DNA of 50,747 nucleotides, from positions 1 through 50,747 of the forward strand of contig CAKSQT010000006.1 of the NCBI GenBank assembly GCA_934486755.1, given 5' to 3'. Of the stretch, positions 15,080 through 24,896 are shown one piece after another; the stretch's first letter is position 1; the number at the start of each line of letters is the position of its first letter. The DNA is from an uncultured Eubacteriales bacterium. GTDB lineage: Bacteria > Bacillota > Clostridia > Oscillospirales > Acutalibacteraceae. The translations under genes and the position numbers were made by a program. Under the pieces are notes generated by a model. That model ran no database searches, had not been told where the DNA came from, and saw only the letters and a program-made list of their open reading frames with translations.

Positions 15080-18019
15080 TTAACTGTTCTGATTGGCGAT
15101 TACATACGCCTTGATAACTTTGACGTTAGCCGATACAAAGCTAAGTATGTCCTTGCCGTCTATACTGTCTATCTCTGCTGATGTAGTAGTGCTCCTGATA
15201 GCGTCGTTATAAGTAACATTGCCGTATTCGGTTGTGCCGACAATCGCCTTTGCCATTGATCTTGCAACGCTGTATACCGAGCGTATTGCGGTACCGCCTG
15301 TTATGTTGTTTCCGCTATTGGTGCTGTAATAGGTATATTCGTCGGTTCCGTTTGTGTAGATAACATAAACACGTGCGGCTATGTCTCTTGCACAACGGCT
15401 TTCGCTGAGCGCACTGTCCGAAAGCTGAGCTAAGAAGTTTGTCGGAGCTTTCTTTTCTGCGGTGTATTCAGCTTTGGCTGTTACCGCTTTGTCAGTCTCG
15501 GTTGTAAGCTCGCCCGTCAGCATATTCTGAGGAAGCATTACAACGCCCACTTCTTTGACATACCAACCCTCTGCCGCCGCCTTAACGGTTGCGGTAAACC
15601 TCAAATTCTGCTCTGTCGGCTCGGACGAGGTCTTTATTGTAGCGCCGTCAATAGTCGGACGGAGCGCGGTATCAACCGCGGCATACTGTGCCGCAAGAGC
15701 AGCTGCTATGTTTGAGTTATTGTAAGCGGCTACGGCAGTTTCAAGCGCTTCGAGCTTTGTTAAAGCGTCGGGCGTTGCGGTTGAAACCGCGTTAATATTC
15801 TCAATGGCCTTTATAACTGCGCTTAACGCCAAAAGATTTTCATAGTTGCTCTGATATTTTGTCTTCTGTTCGTCGGTAAGGGTTTCGTAAACCGCAAGAG
15901 CTGCATTTACATTTTCCTTATCGGAAACAGCAACATTGGATACCGTCTTTGTGTATGTATCCTTATAAGCTTCAAACTCGTCGGAAGCCGTTTCGTCAAC
16001 ATACTCAATCGCAAGTGATTTAAGCGAAGAACCGCTCGGCAGAGTTGAAGTTTCAAAGCCCACGTTGAATATGTCCGTCTTTAAGGTTGCGTTTTCATCG
16101 GGGTATACGGAAATAAGACTTGCGCTTCCGTTAATACCCGCCTCAGGTACGGAGTATTCAAAGTTCATATCAATGAAGTTGGCTTCATAACTCTGATTTT
16201 CGTGCATTTTGCCCTTTTCGCCGCTGTAATATGTATAATCATAACTGAACCTAACCTTTAAGGTTATTGTTCCCGTCAGCGCCGTATCGTTTATAAAAGC
16301 GGGGCCTACCATCCAACTGTAATTACTGTTTATGCCGCCTGCAACCTTGCTTACATTGTTAAAGAACATTCTTGTTCCGTCATAACCGAATTTCAGATTG
16401 ATGTACTGACCGTCGGCATCGTAATAATAGAACGGGTATTTGTCCACAGTTGTTAATTCCGACATATTCACGGTCAATTCATATTCCGCGCTCTTAATAC
16501 GCTTATTGCCGCGTTTTGCTATCGTTCTGTAATCGGTTTCGCCCCAAGCGCCGTCAGCCTTTGTATAACCGCTGAAATCATCATAAATAAGCGCGCCGTC
16601 GGCATTGTAGTATATGCTGTTGCAAAGTTCTTTTAAGAAATCCGCAAGTGAGGCATATTCCGTGCCTTTATCGGTATTGAACTTTTCGGTAACTTTTGCC
16701 TGAGCAGATGCGTCAAGCGCGTTAAAAGCGTTCAATGCGTTTGCAGCAAGCGCAACATTATCCCTGCTTACGGTTTCGGCAGTAAGGGCAAGCGCGTCGG
16801 CGTTTGCGGTCATATAACCGTCAATTATCCCGCCCGCCAACTTTTCGGCTATTATATCCAACTTTGCCTTCTCGGTTACGAGTAAAGCCTTTGCCTCTTC
16901 CGAAAGAACATTGTAATCATTTATAGCGGAATTGTATGCGTCGGTATCGGCCGCAGTGATATCGTCTGCATTTTTATTTAGAATATCGCTGTGCGCCGTC
17001 CTGTAATCATTTGCCAACTGTTCGGCTGATTTATCATATACATATTTGAGGCTCAAATCATCTACATACATTTCTTCGGTTGTTCCGGCGACAAACCCGA
17101 CCTGTGTTGCTTTTGAAGCAACGTTTTTGTTAAAATCACTGACTTTTTTGCTTATTACAGCGCCATCAACCTTATCTACTTCTGTATTTATACTGCTGAC
17201 TATACTGTTTTGTATGTTTGAATCTTTAAATGTACAAGAAACAGAATTTGAAAGATCGCTGAAAGTAACGATTACACCGTCTTCTTCATAAACAACTTTG
17301 AAATTGAGATATTTAAGTTCTGCTCCGTTGACAGTTGCCGCTACCGGTTCCAACTTATCGGTTGACGGCTGATCAAAATTCTTGTATATCCGCTTATAAT
17401 CTCCGGCGGAAGAGTGGAGCGTTTCGGTTCTTACCGAACGCAATCTGAAATACAAACTATTTCCCTCAATATAAGGGTACACCATATCGACATTGCCGTT
17501 ATCGATATAGTTAAACGCTATATAAGGGGCATTTTCATTTTTCATGAAATTCGGAGAATAAAGCCTGCCGGAAAATTCTTTGAGACCAATCACATTAGAT
17601 CCATCTGTTCCGGTAAATCTATAAGGTGACATAAAATCCGCAAATACTGTCTTTTTTCTGTAAACGAGTTTATCGCTCTCCGAATCATAACACCACAGCG
17701 TAATCCAACTGCCGTTTTGAGAAGCACGAGTAAGTTTATAAGCTCCGTCAAAAACACCCTTTTTATCCTCAGACACGTATATTGTTTCTGTTGAGCCTTC
17801 ACTCATATCGGCCCTTTCCATAAAGCCTTCCATACCCGTTGTAAAGTCGGAACGTTCATAGACGAGATTCGATGTTGTGCCGAAATCCTCTGTTACGGTT
17901 TTTTCCGCCGTTGTCTCAATTGCCGCATTTACCGGCAGAGCGGCAACCGTGCCGAGCAAAAGCGTTATTGAGGTAACAAGCGATAATGCTTTGGAAAATT
18001 TAGAATTTTTTATTTTCAT
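15080..18019 (-). CDS. Large secreted surface protein with helical repeats and a conserved C-terminal domain
   Basis: 979 residues from the ATG at 18019, chosen because GGAAGG precedes it and it begins a proper signal peptide (MKIKNSKFSKALSLVTSITL, cut near PVNAA). The body has beta-rich LamG/jelly-roll-like segments alternating with helical spacers of the type YNVLSEEAKALL and YETLTDEQKTKY. The last ~220 residues form a domain (LRFTATVKA, then VYVIYTNGTDEYTYYS and RSVYSVA) that recurs at the C terminus of the 998-residue protein at 45034-48030. No dockerin, catalytic motif or cell-wall anchor seen. Probably glycan binding or structural. It has an internal promoter/operator at 18051-18121. 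Confidence 0.75.
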   Translation of the reverse strand: MKIKNSKFSKALSLVTSITLLLGTVAALPVNAAIETTAEKTVTEDFGTTSNLVYERSDFTTGMEGFMERADMSEGSTETIYVSEDKKGVFDGAYKLTRASQNGSWITLWCYDSESDKLVYRKKTVFADFMSPYRFTGTDGSNVIGLKEFSGRLYSPNFMKNENAPYIAFNYIDNGNVDMVYPYIEGNSLYFRLRSVRTETLHSSAGDYKRIYKNFDQPSTDKLEPVAATVNGAELKYLNFKVVYEEDGVIVTFSDLSNSVSCTFKDSNIQNSIVSSINTEVDKVDGAVISKKVSDFNKNVASKATQVGFVAGTTEEMYVDDLSLKYVYDKSAEQLANDYRTAHSDILNKNADDITAADTDAYNSAINDYNVLSEEAKALLVTEKAKLDIIAEKLAGGIIDGYMTANADALALTAETVSRDNVALAANALNAFNALDASAQAKVTEKFNTDKGTEYASLADFLKELCNSIYYNADGALIYDDFSGYTKADGAWGETDYRTIAKRGNKRIKSAEYELTVNMSELTTVDKYPFYYYDADGQYINLKFGYDGTRMFFNNVSKVAGGINSNYSWMVGPAFINDTALTGTITLKVRFSYDYTYYSGEKGKMHENQSYEANFIDMNFEYSVPEAGINGSASLISVYPDENATLKTDIFNVGFETSTLPSGSSLKSLAIEYVDETASDEFEAYKDTYTKTVSNVAVSDKENVNAALAVYETLTDEQKTKYQSNYENLLALSAVIKAIENINAVSTATPDALTKLEALETAVAAYNNSNIAAALAAQYAAVDTALRPTIDGATIKTSSEPTEQNLRFTATVKAAAEGWYVKEVGVVMLPQNMLTGELTTETDKAVTAKAEYTAEKKAPTNFLAQLSDSALSESRCARDIAARVYVIYTNGTDEYTYYSTNSGNNITGGTAIRSVYSVARSMAKAIVGTTEYGNVTYNDAIRSTTTSAEIDSIDGKDILSFVSANVKVIKAYVIANQNS

Positions 18020-18050
18020 AAATACCTTCCTTCCCGAATTTTGTATTTTA

Positions 18051-18121
18051 ATTATACTGTCAAATCCCGACAAAATAAATCATCAGGATTTGACATTTAC
18101 GTATAAAATTGACCTCTTTAC
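18051..18121 (-). promoter_or_regulatory. Internal operon promoter with the same bipartite operator as 31807-31877
   Basis: TTGACATT (18090-18097) and AAATTGACC plus CTTT (18106-18119), read on the plus strand, repeat the arrangement at 31846-31875 with identical 16-base offset. The TATAAT box (18051-18056, minus strand) lies 39 bases from the first repeat in both places. The -35 is poor here, as expected for an activator-dependent promoter. The operator overlaps the stop codon of the upstream gene. It would drive the 979-residue protein and peptide A. Confidence 0.65.
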
Positions 18122-21100
18122 CAGACTCCGGGCATCCAAGTGTTGATTTTAGTGTAATTTTCACCGGATAATATAAACTTCCGTATCTGATTGGCGTCTT
18201 TAAGGTCAACCTTGCCGTCCTCGTTCACATCGCCGTGAGACAGCTGTTCGTCGGTCAGCTGTACCTGCCCCATAACATACATTTTAATTAAAGTTATGTC
18301 TTTCAGGCTCACTCTTCCGTCAAGGTTAATATCGCCGAGAGCGGGGTCAGCGGCCGTTTGTTCAACATACAGTTTAGGACTGCCGTGTTTGTTTATCTTT
18401 CCTTCGATATACTTTGCGGAATATGCTTTTTCACACTCTAAATCATTATTACGTATGAGTACATTGTTTCCATTGCTCTCGCTCATAGTAATATTGATAC
18501 CGATTTTATCCGTGACGTCCGTTACGGTGTTGTTTTCGTAAATTACGCCTTCGATACCGTTTATGGCTGTACAGTTCCAGAAACCGAAAGAATATCCGTC
18601 CAGATAATTGTTTCTGAAAGTTATTGCCATATTACCGTAGGTCTCACTGCCCCAGGCAATATATTCTATCGTGTACAGTCTGTCATAATCCATCTCAAAA
18701 AATCCGCCGACGACTTCGCCGTGCATATAGGTCTTTTGTTCATATCTTCCGTTTATGTTGGACACGTACCAAACCGGACCTTCGTGGTTATTGAAAATCT
18801 GACCTTGGTGCTCTATATGCTTATTTCCGTCGAACACCGAGTCAACCATAGCGCCGTAGGTTCCGCACGCCGCACCCGAACGCCAGGTATTTTGTATGAA
18901 ATACATTCCAATACGCGGTCTGCTGAAATTAATTTCACTGTTGCGGTTCGGGTTCACTTCAAAGGGTTTGTCAACCTTAAACAGATTGCCTTTTTGCCAG
19001 ACAATCGTTCTCGCCTGACCTACACCCTGACCGTTAGTCACAAATACAGAGTATCCGTCATATGTCCCGTCGTCAGGTGTTGTATCTGTAAGTTTAAAGG
19101 TTGTGTCTCCCGCGTTTTCGGCTCCGCAAATTTCCGGTTTATCACCGACAAACTGTATCGACTTTTTCATCGCCCAGGGGCTGCCGTCGGTCGTCATAAT
19201 TTCGCGGTTGTTGTTATATTGCGGTCCGTAGGTGTTCCTCGCAAAATACAGATGATTTGCGTTCGGGCCCACACAGGTGTTAGCCATCTCGGAGTTTTCA
19301 AATATAACATCGGAGCCGCCGAAAGTCGACATTCCGCCTCCGTTACCCATATTGAAGTTATCATATTGTGCATATGAATAACCGTTGGAGAAGAAGGTGT
19401 CGCAATTGCGGTTATACACATCGGTCTGAACGTCCGTTATATGTATGTTAGAACCGTATTCTTTGCTGCCGCTGTTCAAATTATAGAAATTATTGCTGTT
19501 AAGATTATAAAACACCTTTTTCGCCGTTTCGGCAAGATTGATGGCATATGCTTCATTTGCCGTTATGCCGATAAGACCGCCGCCCGCACCGGAAGCAGAA
19601 CCGATAGCAAAAGATTGGAAAAACTGAACATTGCTTATATAGACGTTGGAATTTTTCTCCCGTGAAGAAGGCTCTATACGCAATGCCGACGCTACTCTTG
19701 AAGCAGCAAAATAAATATCCTTGATTTCGGCATTGCCGAGAATATTAATATTTCCTTCCGGCAGACAGTTGGTGTCCCAGCGCCTTGCAGTCCATAAAAT
19801 TACGGTTTTATCGGAGCCGTCTCCTATAAGCCGCACATTTGACGGTATTGCAAGTTCCGCAACCATACGGTAATCTCCGGTAGGAACATAAACCGTGCCG
19901 CCGCCGTTTTCCGCAGCCGCCTCAAACGCCGCCAAAAACGCAGGCGTATCGTTGGTGTAGCCGTTTCCTGCCGCACCGAAAGCCCTTACGTTAAATACGT
20001 CGGTCGGCCACGAATCACGTATGGGTTTTATAACTTCCACTTCGTAAGGGGTTGAATATGCGGTGGTATCGCCGTAGCCGTTATGAACATAAACGCAATA
20101 TTTGCCGAGCCTGAGTTCGGGGAGGTGCGCTTTTATTGAATAATCGTCCTGTATTTCGATATCGGCGCTGTTAACCGAGATTATTTCTCCGGTTTCCTTG
20201 TTTTTCAACTTAACGGTAGGAGCATTTACGCCGAGATTATTACCTATTATCCTTAGATATCCGCCCGAAACGGTACACTTACCCTCGTCGCCCTGAATTG
20301 AACGGACGCGCGGCAGGTTAAGGTAAATTACCCTGTCGTCATAGCCGTGAATTTTATTTTTCAGTTTGACGGCGTATATGCCCTTTGACATTTCTTTGGG
20401 AACGGTAACATTTATCGACAAATCCGATTTTTGCAGAATCGGCAAATCCTGTGCCGCCGTTTCATCGAAGGTCGGTTCCTTTACCGTTTCCGGGTCATAA
20501 TTTAATGTTGCGGGATTATTATAGTTTTCCTGCAATATATAACCGAGTCCGCTGTTATCGTCGCTGAGACGGTATATTTTTGCGCTTTCGACCGTTTTCA
20601 CGAGTTTTTCGCCGCTTATCGTTACGCTGTCGTTGGGATTTAAGAAGGTGTTGCCCTCATAATAAACCGATATTTTGCCTACTTCATTATTTACGTCGAA
20701 ATCACCTTCGGTAAATTCAACGCGGAAATTATCAACATAAGCCTCTCTCGTAAAGTTATTGTATACGGACATTCCCATAAAACCTAATCTTCCGCCGAGA
20801 TTGTAATTTATCTTGCCGCTTACGGTTGTGTCGTTTTTATCCATAACCGTTACTATTGCGTCGCCTCCGGCGGAATATGATATCGTAAAATGAATCCAGC
20901 CGGAATAATCAATATCAATTCCCATCCAAATCGCGTTACCCTGTGAAATGCCGTCGGTATACTTTTTAAAATGACATACGTCTTTATCAAGGTGTACCGT
21001 TGTATAATTTTCATCGTCTATATATGAAGCGACAAAAGCAAACGGGGTAAATATATTATTGCCGTCAGGCAGATATAAGTCAAAACTCACGGTTGTCGGC

Positions 21101-23289
21101 TGACAATATTTCGGCCACCTTGCATCCGATACCAAAAATACCGAATTTTTGAGTTCGCTTGTGTGCCAAACGTGATTGTCTCCGCCGTTTATGGGGTCGG
21201 TCGCAATCTCTTCATAACCGTAGGTTTCATCTTTTATGTTTTTGAACCCTTTGCCGTCCTCAAAATTATAGACTATCGGCGCCTTATCATAATCGTTTAC
21301 CGGAATTTCATAGTCAAGCGCAGCGTTCAGGCGTTCAACTATCGCCGCAAATTGTCTGTTAAGCACTATTTTTTGTGCAAAGGTAAGTTGCCGATACTCG
21401 TTGATAATATTTTCATAGTCCCCTATATCGTTATTCGTAATATCCGCAATTTCCTTTGATATTTCAGCGGAATATTTTGCTTTGAAGGCTTCCGACGCGC
21501 TGTCTGCCGAAAACCCGAAGAAGCCGGCCGCCTTATCAAAATATCCGATATTTGAAAGCACAGCTTTTGCATTATCCGAAACGGCGTTGTAGGAATTCTC
21601 ATATTCCGCAAGTTCCTCGTTTGTAAAGGTGCTTCCCAATAAAATCAAACTGTTTTCGTTTTCAAATCGCTTCGCGTCGGTAATATCGTTTGAAAGCAAC
21701 GTCATTGTGAAATTGTCTATCGTAACATCGCTTTTGCCGCTGACGCTGCCGAACGCAAACTGTTTTGTTGTTATGTTTTCGTTTTCATAGTTTTTAAGTT
21801 GATAGACAGTTTTAACGGTTGCGGTTTTACCGCTTACGGTAAACTCGCCTACAACAATGATTATGCGGCTTTTCGCATAATGGCTGTAATCGTATTTAAT
21901 GAATACATCCATTTTACCGTCTTGGGGCATTGCGCAACTGTATGCGGGTCCGCCTTGATCATTATCCTCTACCCCGTTTCCGCGGTCCATTATTCTGAAT
22001 ATGTATAGCGTTCCGTTATAATTAAGATACCTGAATCCGAGTTTGGACGCCGGTACGTTACCGTACTGCTTTGAGTAGATTGCATATATGTGCGGATTAT
22101 CCGTCACCGAATCCACCACTTTATTGAGATTCATTGTAAATGAGACCGACTGCGGCAGTTTGCTGCCCGTAATTCCGTCCCGAAAAGTCACAACTGCGGG
22201 CGGTGTGCCGTTTTTAACCCGCGCAGGCGTCATTACTCCGTTTTCATAAGAATTATCCTGCGTAATTACGGTTTTGGAGTCAACCGTCTCCTCTTTCCAG
22301 AGCGCTTCGCTCCTATCGGGGTCCGAAAAATCGTCAGACACCTCATCGGAAGCGTATTTTTCCTTGAACAACTTATAGAGTTTGCCGTAAACCGCCCTTA
22401 CAAGAAACTTTGTGTTTGCGTTGAATTTGTCAAACTCACTCATCGCGGAGGTAAGCAATTTATAATCTTCCCCGTTCAGAGAATCGGCGGTCTTTTCGGA
22501 AACAGCCGCGTATTTGGCTGTATACTCCGCTGCCGTTTCGTCATCCGCCATACGGAATGTATAATTTATATTGTCCGCCGACGCAATGCCGTCGGCATTG
22601 GCGCTGCCGATACCCGCCTTAAAGTTCTCTTTAAGGGTGTACGAATCGTTAGGCACTATCGCAATATATTCGTCAAGTACCGTCGGGGTCGGCATTTTAT
22701 CTGAGGTTACAACCAGAGTTACGTCAATATACGGCGACTCGGCGCTTAACTTTGAATAATCATATTCCGCTTTAAAGTGAAAAGTTCCCTTTGTATCCGA
22801 ACCGTAGTCCAACTGTTTGTTGGGTCCGTAACGCCAACTCTTATTATTGTCGATATTGCCCGTTGCAAAACCTCTTAGATACATTGCGTTTTCCCAGCAG
22901 TAAAGCAATATTGAAAACGAAGAGCCTTTTTCATCGTTGTAGAGCGTTACGCTTGCCGTATTTGAATTTGAATATGTAAACGTAACGTCGGTCTCAAAGG
23001 TTTTAACGCCGCTTTGTTTCCACCAATTATCCTTAACAACAGTGGAGAAACCGCCTGCCGAAGCTGCAACCACAGGTGCAAGAGCGCCGTTTTTCACCGA
23101 AGAGGGAATCGTAATCGGGTCTTCGCCGTTTTTAACGTCCTTCCATTTGACTAAATGCCCATAGGATTCCGAATATGAAAAATCCTCTGTTTCAAGCCAC
23201 GTTTTGTCTTCCGACATTGCCGGTATAAATACGGAGAAAACCATACATAAGCACAAAACCGACACTATCAGTCTTTTAATATTTTTCAT
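18118..23289 (-). CDS. Dockerin-bearing multidomain protein with pectate-lyase-type beta-helix
   Basis: 1723 residues. An N-terminal signal peptide (to about residue 26) is followed by three LamG-like beta domains separated by helical spacers (about 240-310, 520-640), then TIG/Ig-like domains (about 880-1090). The segment VFNVRAFGAAGNGYTNDT near residue 1096 opens a right-handed beta-helix of the pectate-lyase-3 type (to about 1600). A type I dockerin closes the protein (from about 1650): GDINLDGRVSLKD and GDVNEDGKVDLKD are its two calcium-binding repeats. Dockerins plug into cohesins, so this enzyme or binding protein is likely held by the cohesin-like anchor encoded two genes upstream. The exact glycan is unknown. 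Confidence 0.85.
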   Translation of the reverse strand: MKNIKRLIVSVLCLCMVFSVFIPAMSEDKTWLETEDFSYSESYGHLVKWKDVKNGEDPITIPSSVKNGALAPVVAASAGGFSTVVKDNWWKQSGVKTFETDVTFTYSNSNTASVTLYNDEKGSSFSILLYCWENAMYLRGFATGNIDNNKSWRYGPNKQLDYGSDTKGTFHFKAEYDYSKLSAESPYIDVTLVVTSDKMPTPTVLDEYIAIVPNDSYTLKENFKAGIGSANADGIASADNINYTFRMADDETAAEYTAKYAAVSEKTADSLNGEDYKLLTSAMSEFDKFNANTKFLVRAVYGKLYKLFKEKYASDEVSDDFSDPDRSEALWKEETVDSKTVITQDNSYENGVMTPARVKNGTPPAVVTFRDGITGSKLPQSVSFTMNLNKVVDSVTDNPHIYAIYSKQYGNVPASKLGFRYLNYNGTLYIFRIMDRGNGVEDNDQGGPAYSCAMPQDGKMDVFIKYDYSHYAKSRIIIVVGEFTVSGKTATVKTVYQLKNYENENITTKQFAFGSVSGKSDVTIDNFTMTLLSNDITDAKRFENENSLILLGSTFTNEELAEYENSYNAVSDNAKAVLSNIGYFDKAAGFFGFSADSASEAFKAKYSAEISKEIADITNNDIGDYENIINEYRQLTFAQKIVLNRQFAAIVERLNAALDYEIPVNDYDKAPIVYNFEDGKGFKNIKDETYGYEEIATDPINGGDNHVWHTSELKNSVFLVSDARWPKYCQPTTVSFDLYLPDGNNIFTPFAFVASYIDDENYTTVHLDKDVCHFKKYTDGISQGNAIWMGIDIDYSGWIHFTISYSAGGDAIVTVMDKNDTTVSGKINYNLGGRLGFMGMSVYNNFTREAYVDNFRVEFTEGDFDVNNEVGKISVYYEGNTFLNPNDSVTISGEKLVKTVESAKIYRLSDDNSGLGYILQENYNNPATLNYDPETVKEPTFDETAAQDLPILQKSDLSINVTVPKEMSKGIYAVKLKNKIHGYDDRVIYLNLPRVRSIQGDEGKCTVSGGYLRIIGNNLGVNAPTVKLKNKETGEIISVNSADIEIQDDYSIKAHLPELRLGKYCVYVHNGYGDTTAYSTPYEVEVIKPIRDSWPTDVFNVRAFGAAGNGYTNDTPAFLAAFEAAAENGGGTVYVPTGDYRMVAELAIPSNVRLIGDGSDKTVILWTARRWDTNCLPEGNINILGNAEIKDIYFAASRVASALRIEPSSREKNSNVYISNVQFFQSFAIGSASGAGGGLIGITANEAYAINLAETAKKVFYNLNSNNFYNLNSGSKEYGSNIHITDVQTDVYNRNCDTFFSNGYSYAQYDNFNMGNGGGMSTFGGSDVIFENSEMANTCVGPNANHLYFARNTYGPQYNNNREIMTTDGSPWAMKKSIQFVGDKPEICGAENAGDTTFKLTDTTPDDGTYDGYSVFVTNGQGVGQARTIVWQKGNLFKVDKPFEVNPNRNSEINFSRPRIGMYFIQNTWRSGAACGTYGAMVDSVFDGNKHIEHQGQIFNNHEGPVWYVSNINGRYEQKTYMHGEVVGGFFEMDYDRLYTIEYIAWGSETYGNMAITFRNNYLDGYSFGFWNCTAINGIEGVIYENNTVTDVTDKIGINITMSESNGNNVLIRNNDLECEKAYSAKYIEGKINKHGSPKLYVEQTAADPALGDINLDGRVSLKDITLIKMYVMGQVQLTDEQLSHGDVNEDGKVDLKDANQIRKFILSGENYTKINTWMPGVW

Positions 23290-23306
23290 ATATACTTTTC
23301 TCCTTT

Positions 23307-24896
23307 CTAATAGGTTAATTTTCCGAATTCGTCAAGATATTTCGGCCGTTCGGTATCCCAGCCGCCGCCGATTATATTATCATAATCGCCGCCTATCAGG
23401 TCTTCCAGTTTTACAACCTTAATATCGTCGATCTCGACACAGCAGTTGTCGCCCGAAAATCCTATCCCGCCGGTACCCTTTACTAATTCGGTATCGTCGG
23501 TATAAGAAATTATTTCCTCGCCGTCCCAATAAACGGTTATAACGTTATCGAAGGCGCGTATCGTAACCGTGTGCTCGGTGCCTATTTCCGAAAGATAATC
23601 AAACGGTTTTGTTGCCTTGATTTTGGTATTTTCTAAGAATAACGGGCCGCTGTCGTTTACGCAGTTTCGCTGTCCTATTATCACACGCGGATTCAATGCC
23701 TTATTTACCGCGTTATTCGTTGCGTCGCTCAGAAAACCGATATAGTAATCTTCGTTACCGTAAATTTTAAAGTCGGTATGTCTGATATAGAAATAAAGTC
23801 CGTTTACAAGGTTAAACGAAGTGTCATTTGTGAACCGCACCTTTGCGGACATTTCATAATCCGTCCAATCCTTGCTGCCTGCGTAGAAATAGTCAAGATT
23901 CGATGCAAAATCAAGTTTTAAATATCTGTTCAGCGCAACCTCATCGGTATATATCTCATAATTATTGCCAGTTGTGCGCCATATCGGGTTGGTAACCGAT
24001 TCTTCGCCGTCGGTAATGGAGTTATCGGTAAATGTTTCGCTTAAAAGCACATCCTCCCCGACGGGCGGATCCTCAGGCAGTTTTATTTCAGGCTCTTCCG
24101 TACCTGAGGACGAAGGCTTATCCTCCTCAGGGTTTGTTACAAGTTGAGTACCCTCCGGCGCCCACAACTCATAATTAACATTACGGAATTTCGCCGTATA
24201 TTCGGTACCCCTGACGGTTGAATAGACGGATACACCGAAATAGATATAATTACCCTCCGCCGCAAACGGCGCGGTACAATAAAGTGTATAGGATTTATCG
24301 CCGTTTTTCATATAGTAACAGCTGATTTTATTCTTTTCGAGAACCAGTTTAAACTTGGCGGGGTAAAACGACGCGGTAGATATTTCGGTCGCCTTGGTAA
24401 GTGATGAATCGGCGCCCTTTACCGCCCTGTGAGTAGTGCAGATGTAAGCGGGTCTGAAATGCATACTGACATTTGCCGCCGCGGGGTCAAGGCTTGAACG
24501 AATCATCAGACCCGCGCCTGCGTTAGGAGCCGAACCGTCAAAGGAAAGCATATCCGTTTCACAGGTGAAGGTCGCCTTTTTGCCGTAGTTGAAATAATAC
24601 TTTTTATATGCGAACGAGAATGAGTCCTTGCCGTACCAAGTAGCCCAACCGCCCGATTTAAGGGTATACACGTCGCCGTCCTTTGACATACTTCCCGTAT
24701 TGCCCCAGATTTCGGTTCCGGCAAAATCCTTGTCGGTTCCTATTGAAGCATACTCCAAATCGGAAATACCTGCACCCGAATCTATTTTCTCGTTTTCGGC
24801 GCTTACCGACAGCGAAAATACGGCGGCTCCCGTAACCAAAGCCAAAGCAAGTAAAAGAGATAAAACTGATTTAATTTTATTCTTCATCTGTATCAT
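23307..24896 (-). CDS. Secreted protein with two LamG/DUF1080-like domains
   Basis: 529 residues with a signal peptide (cut near SVSA). Two concanavalin-like beta-sandwich domains (about 40-245 and 285-505) are joined by a Pro/Ser/Glu linker. The second ends with VTIRAFDNVITVYWDGEEI and GTGGIGFSGDNCCVEIDDI, typical of the LamG/DUF1080 fold used for glycan binding or 3-keto-disaccharide hydrolysis. No dockerin or anchor. Its start overlaps the end of the cohesin-like gene by 20 bases; the second ATG at 24887 is equally possible. Confidence 0.75.
   Translation of the reverse strand: MIQMKNKIKSVLSLLLALALVTGAAVFSLSVSAENEKIDSGAGISDLEYASIGTDKDFAGTEIWGNTGSMSKDGDVYTLKSGGWATWYGKDSFSFAYKKYYFNYGKKATFTCETDMLSFDGSAPNAGAGLMIRSSLDPAAANVSMHFRPAYICTTHRAVKGADSSLTKATEISTASFYPAKFKLVLEKNKISCYYMKNGDKSYTLYCTAPFAAEGNYIYFGVSVYSTVRGTEYTAKFRNVNYELWAPEGTQLVTNPEEDKPSSSGTEEPEIKLPEDPPVGEDVLLSETFTDNSITDGEESVTNPIWRTTGNNYEIYTDEVALNRYLKLDFASNLDYFYAGSKDWTDYEMSAKVRFTNDTSFNLVNGLYFYIRHTDFKIYGNEDYYIGFLSDATNNAVNKALNPRVIIGQRNCVNDSGPLFLENTKIKATKPFDYLSEIGTEHTVTIRAFDNVITVYWDGEEIISYTDDTELVKGTGGIGFSGDNCCVEIDDIKVVKLEDLIGGDYDNIIGGGWDTERPKYLDEFGKLTY

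Noticed and set aside
18721..19377. Plus-strand open frame of 218 codons inside the dockerin gene
   Set aside because: Antisense shadow of the beta-helix coding region, without RBS or recognisable domain.
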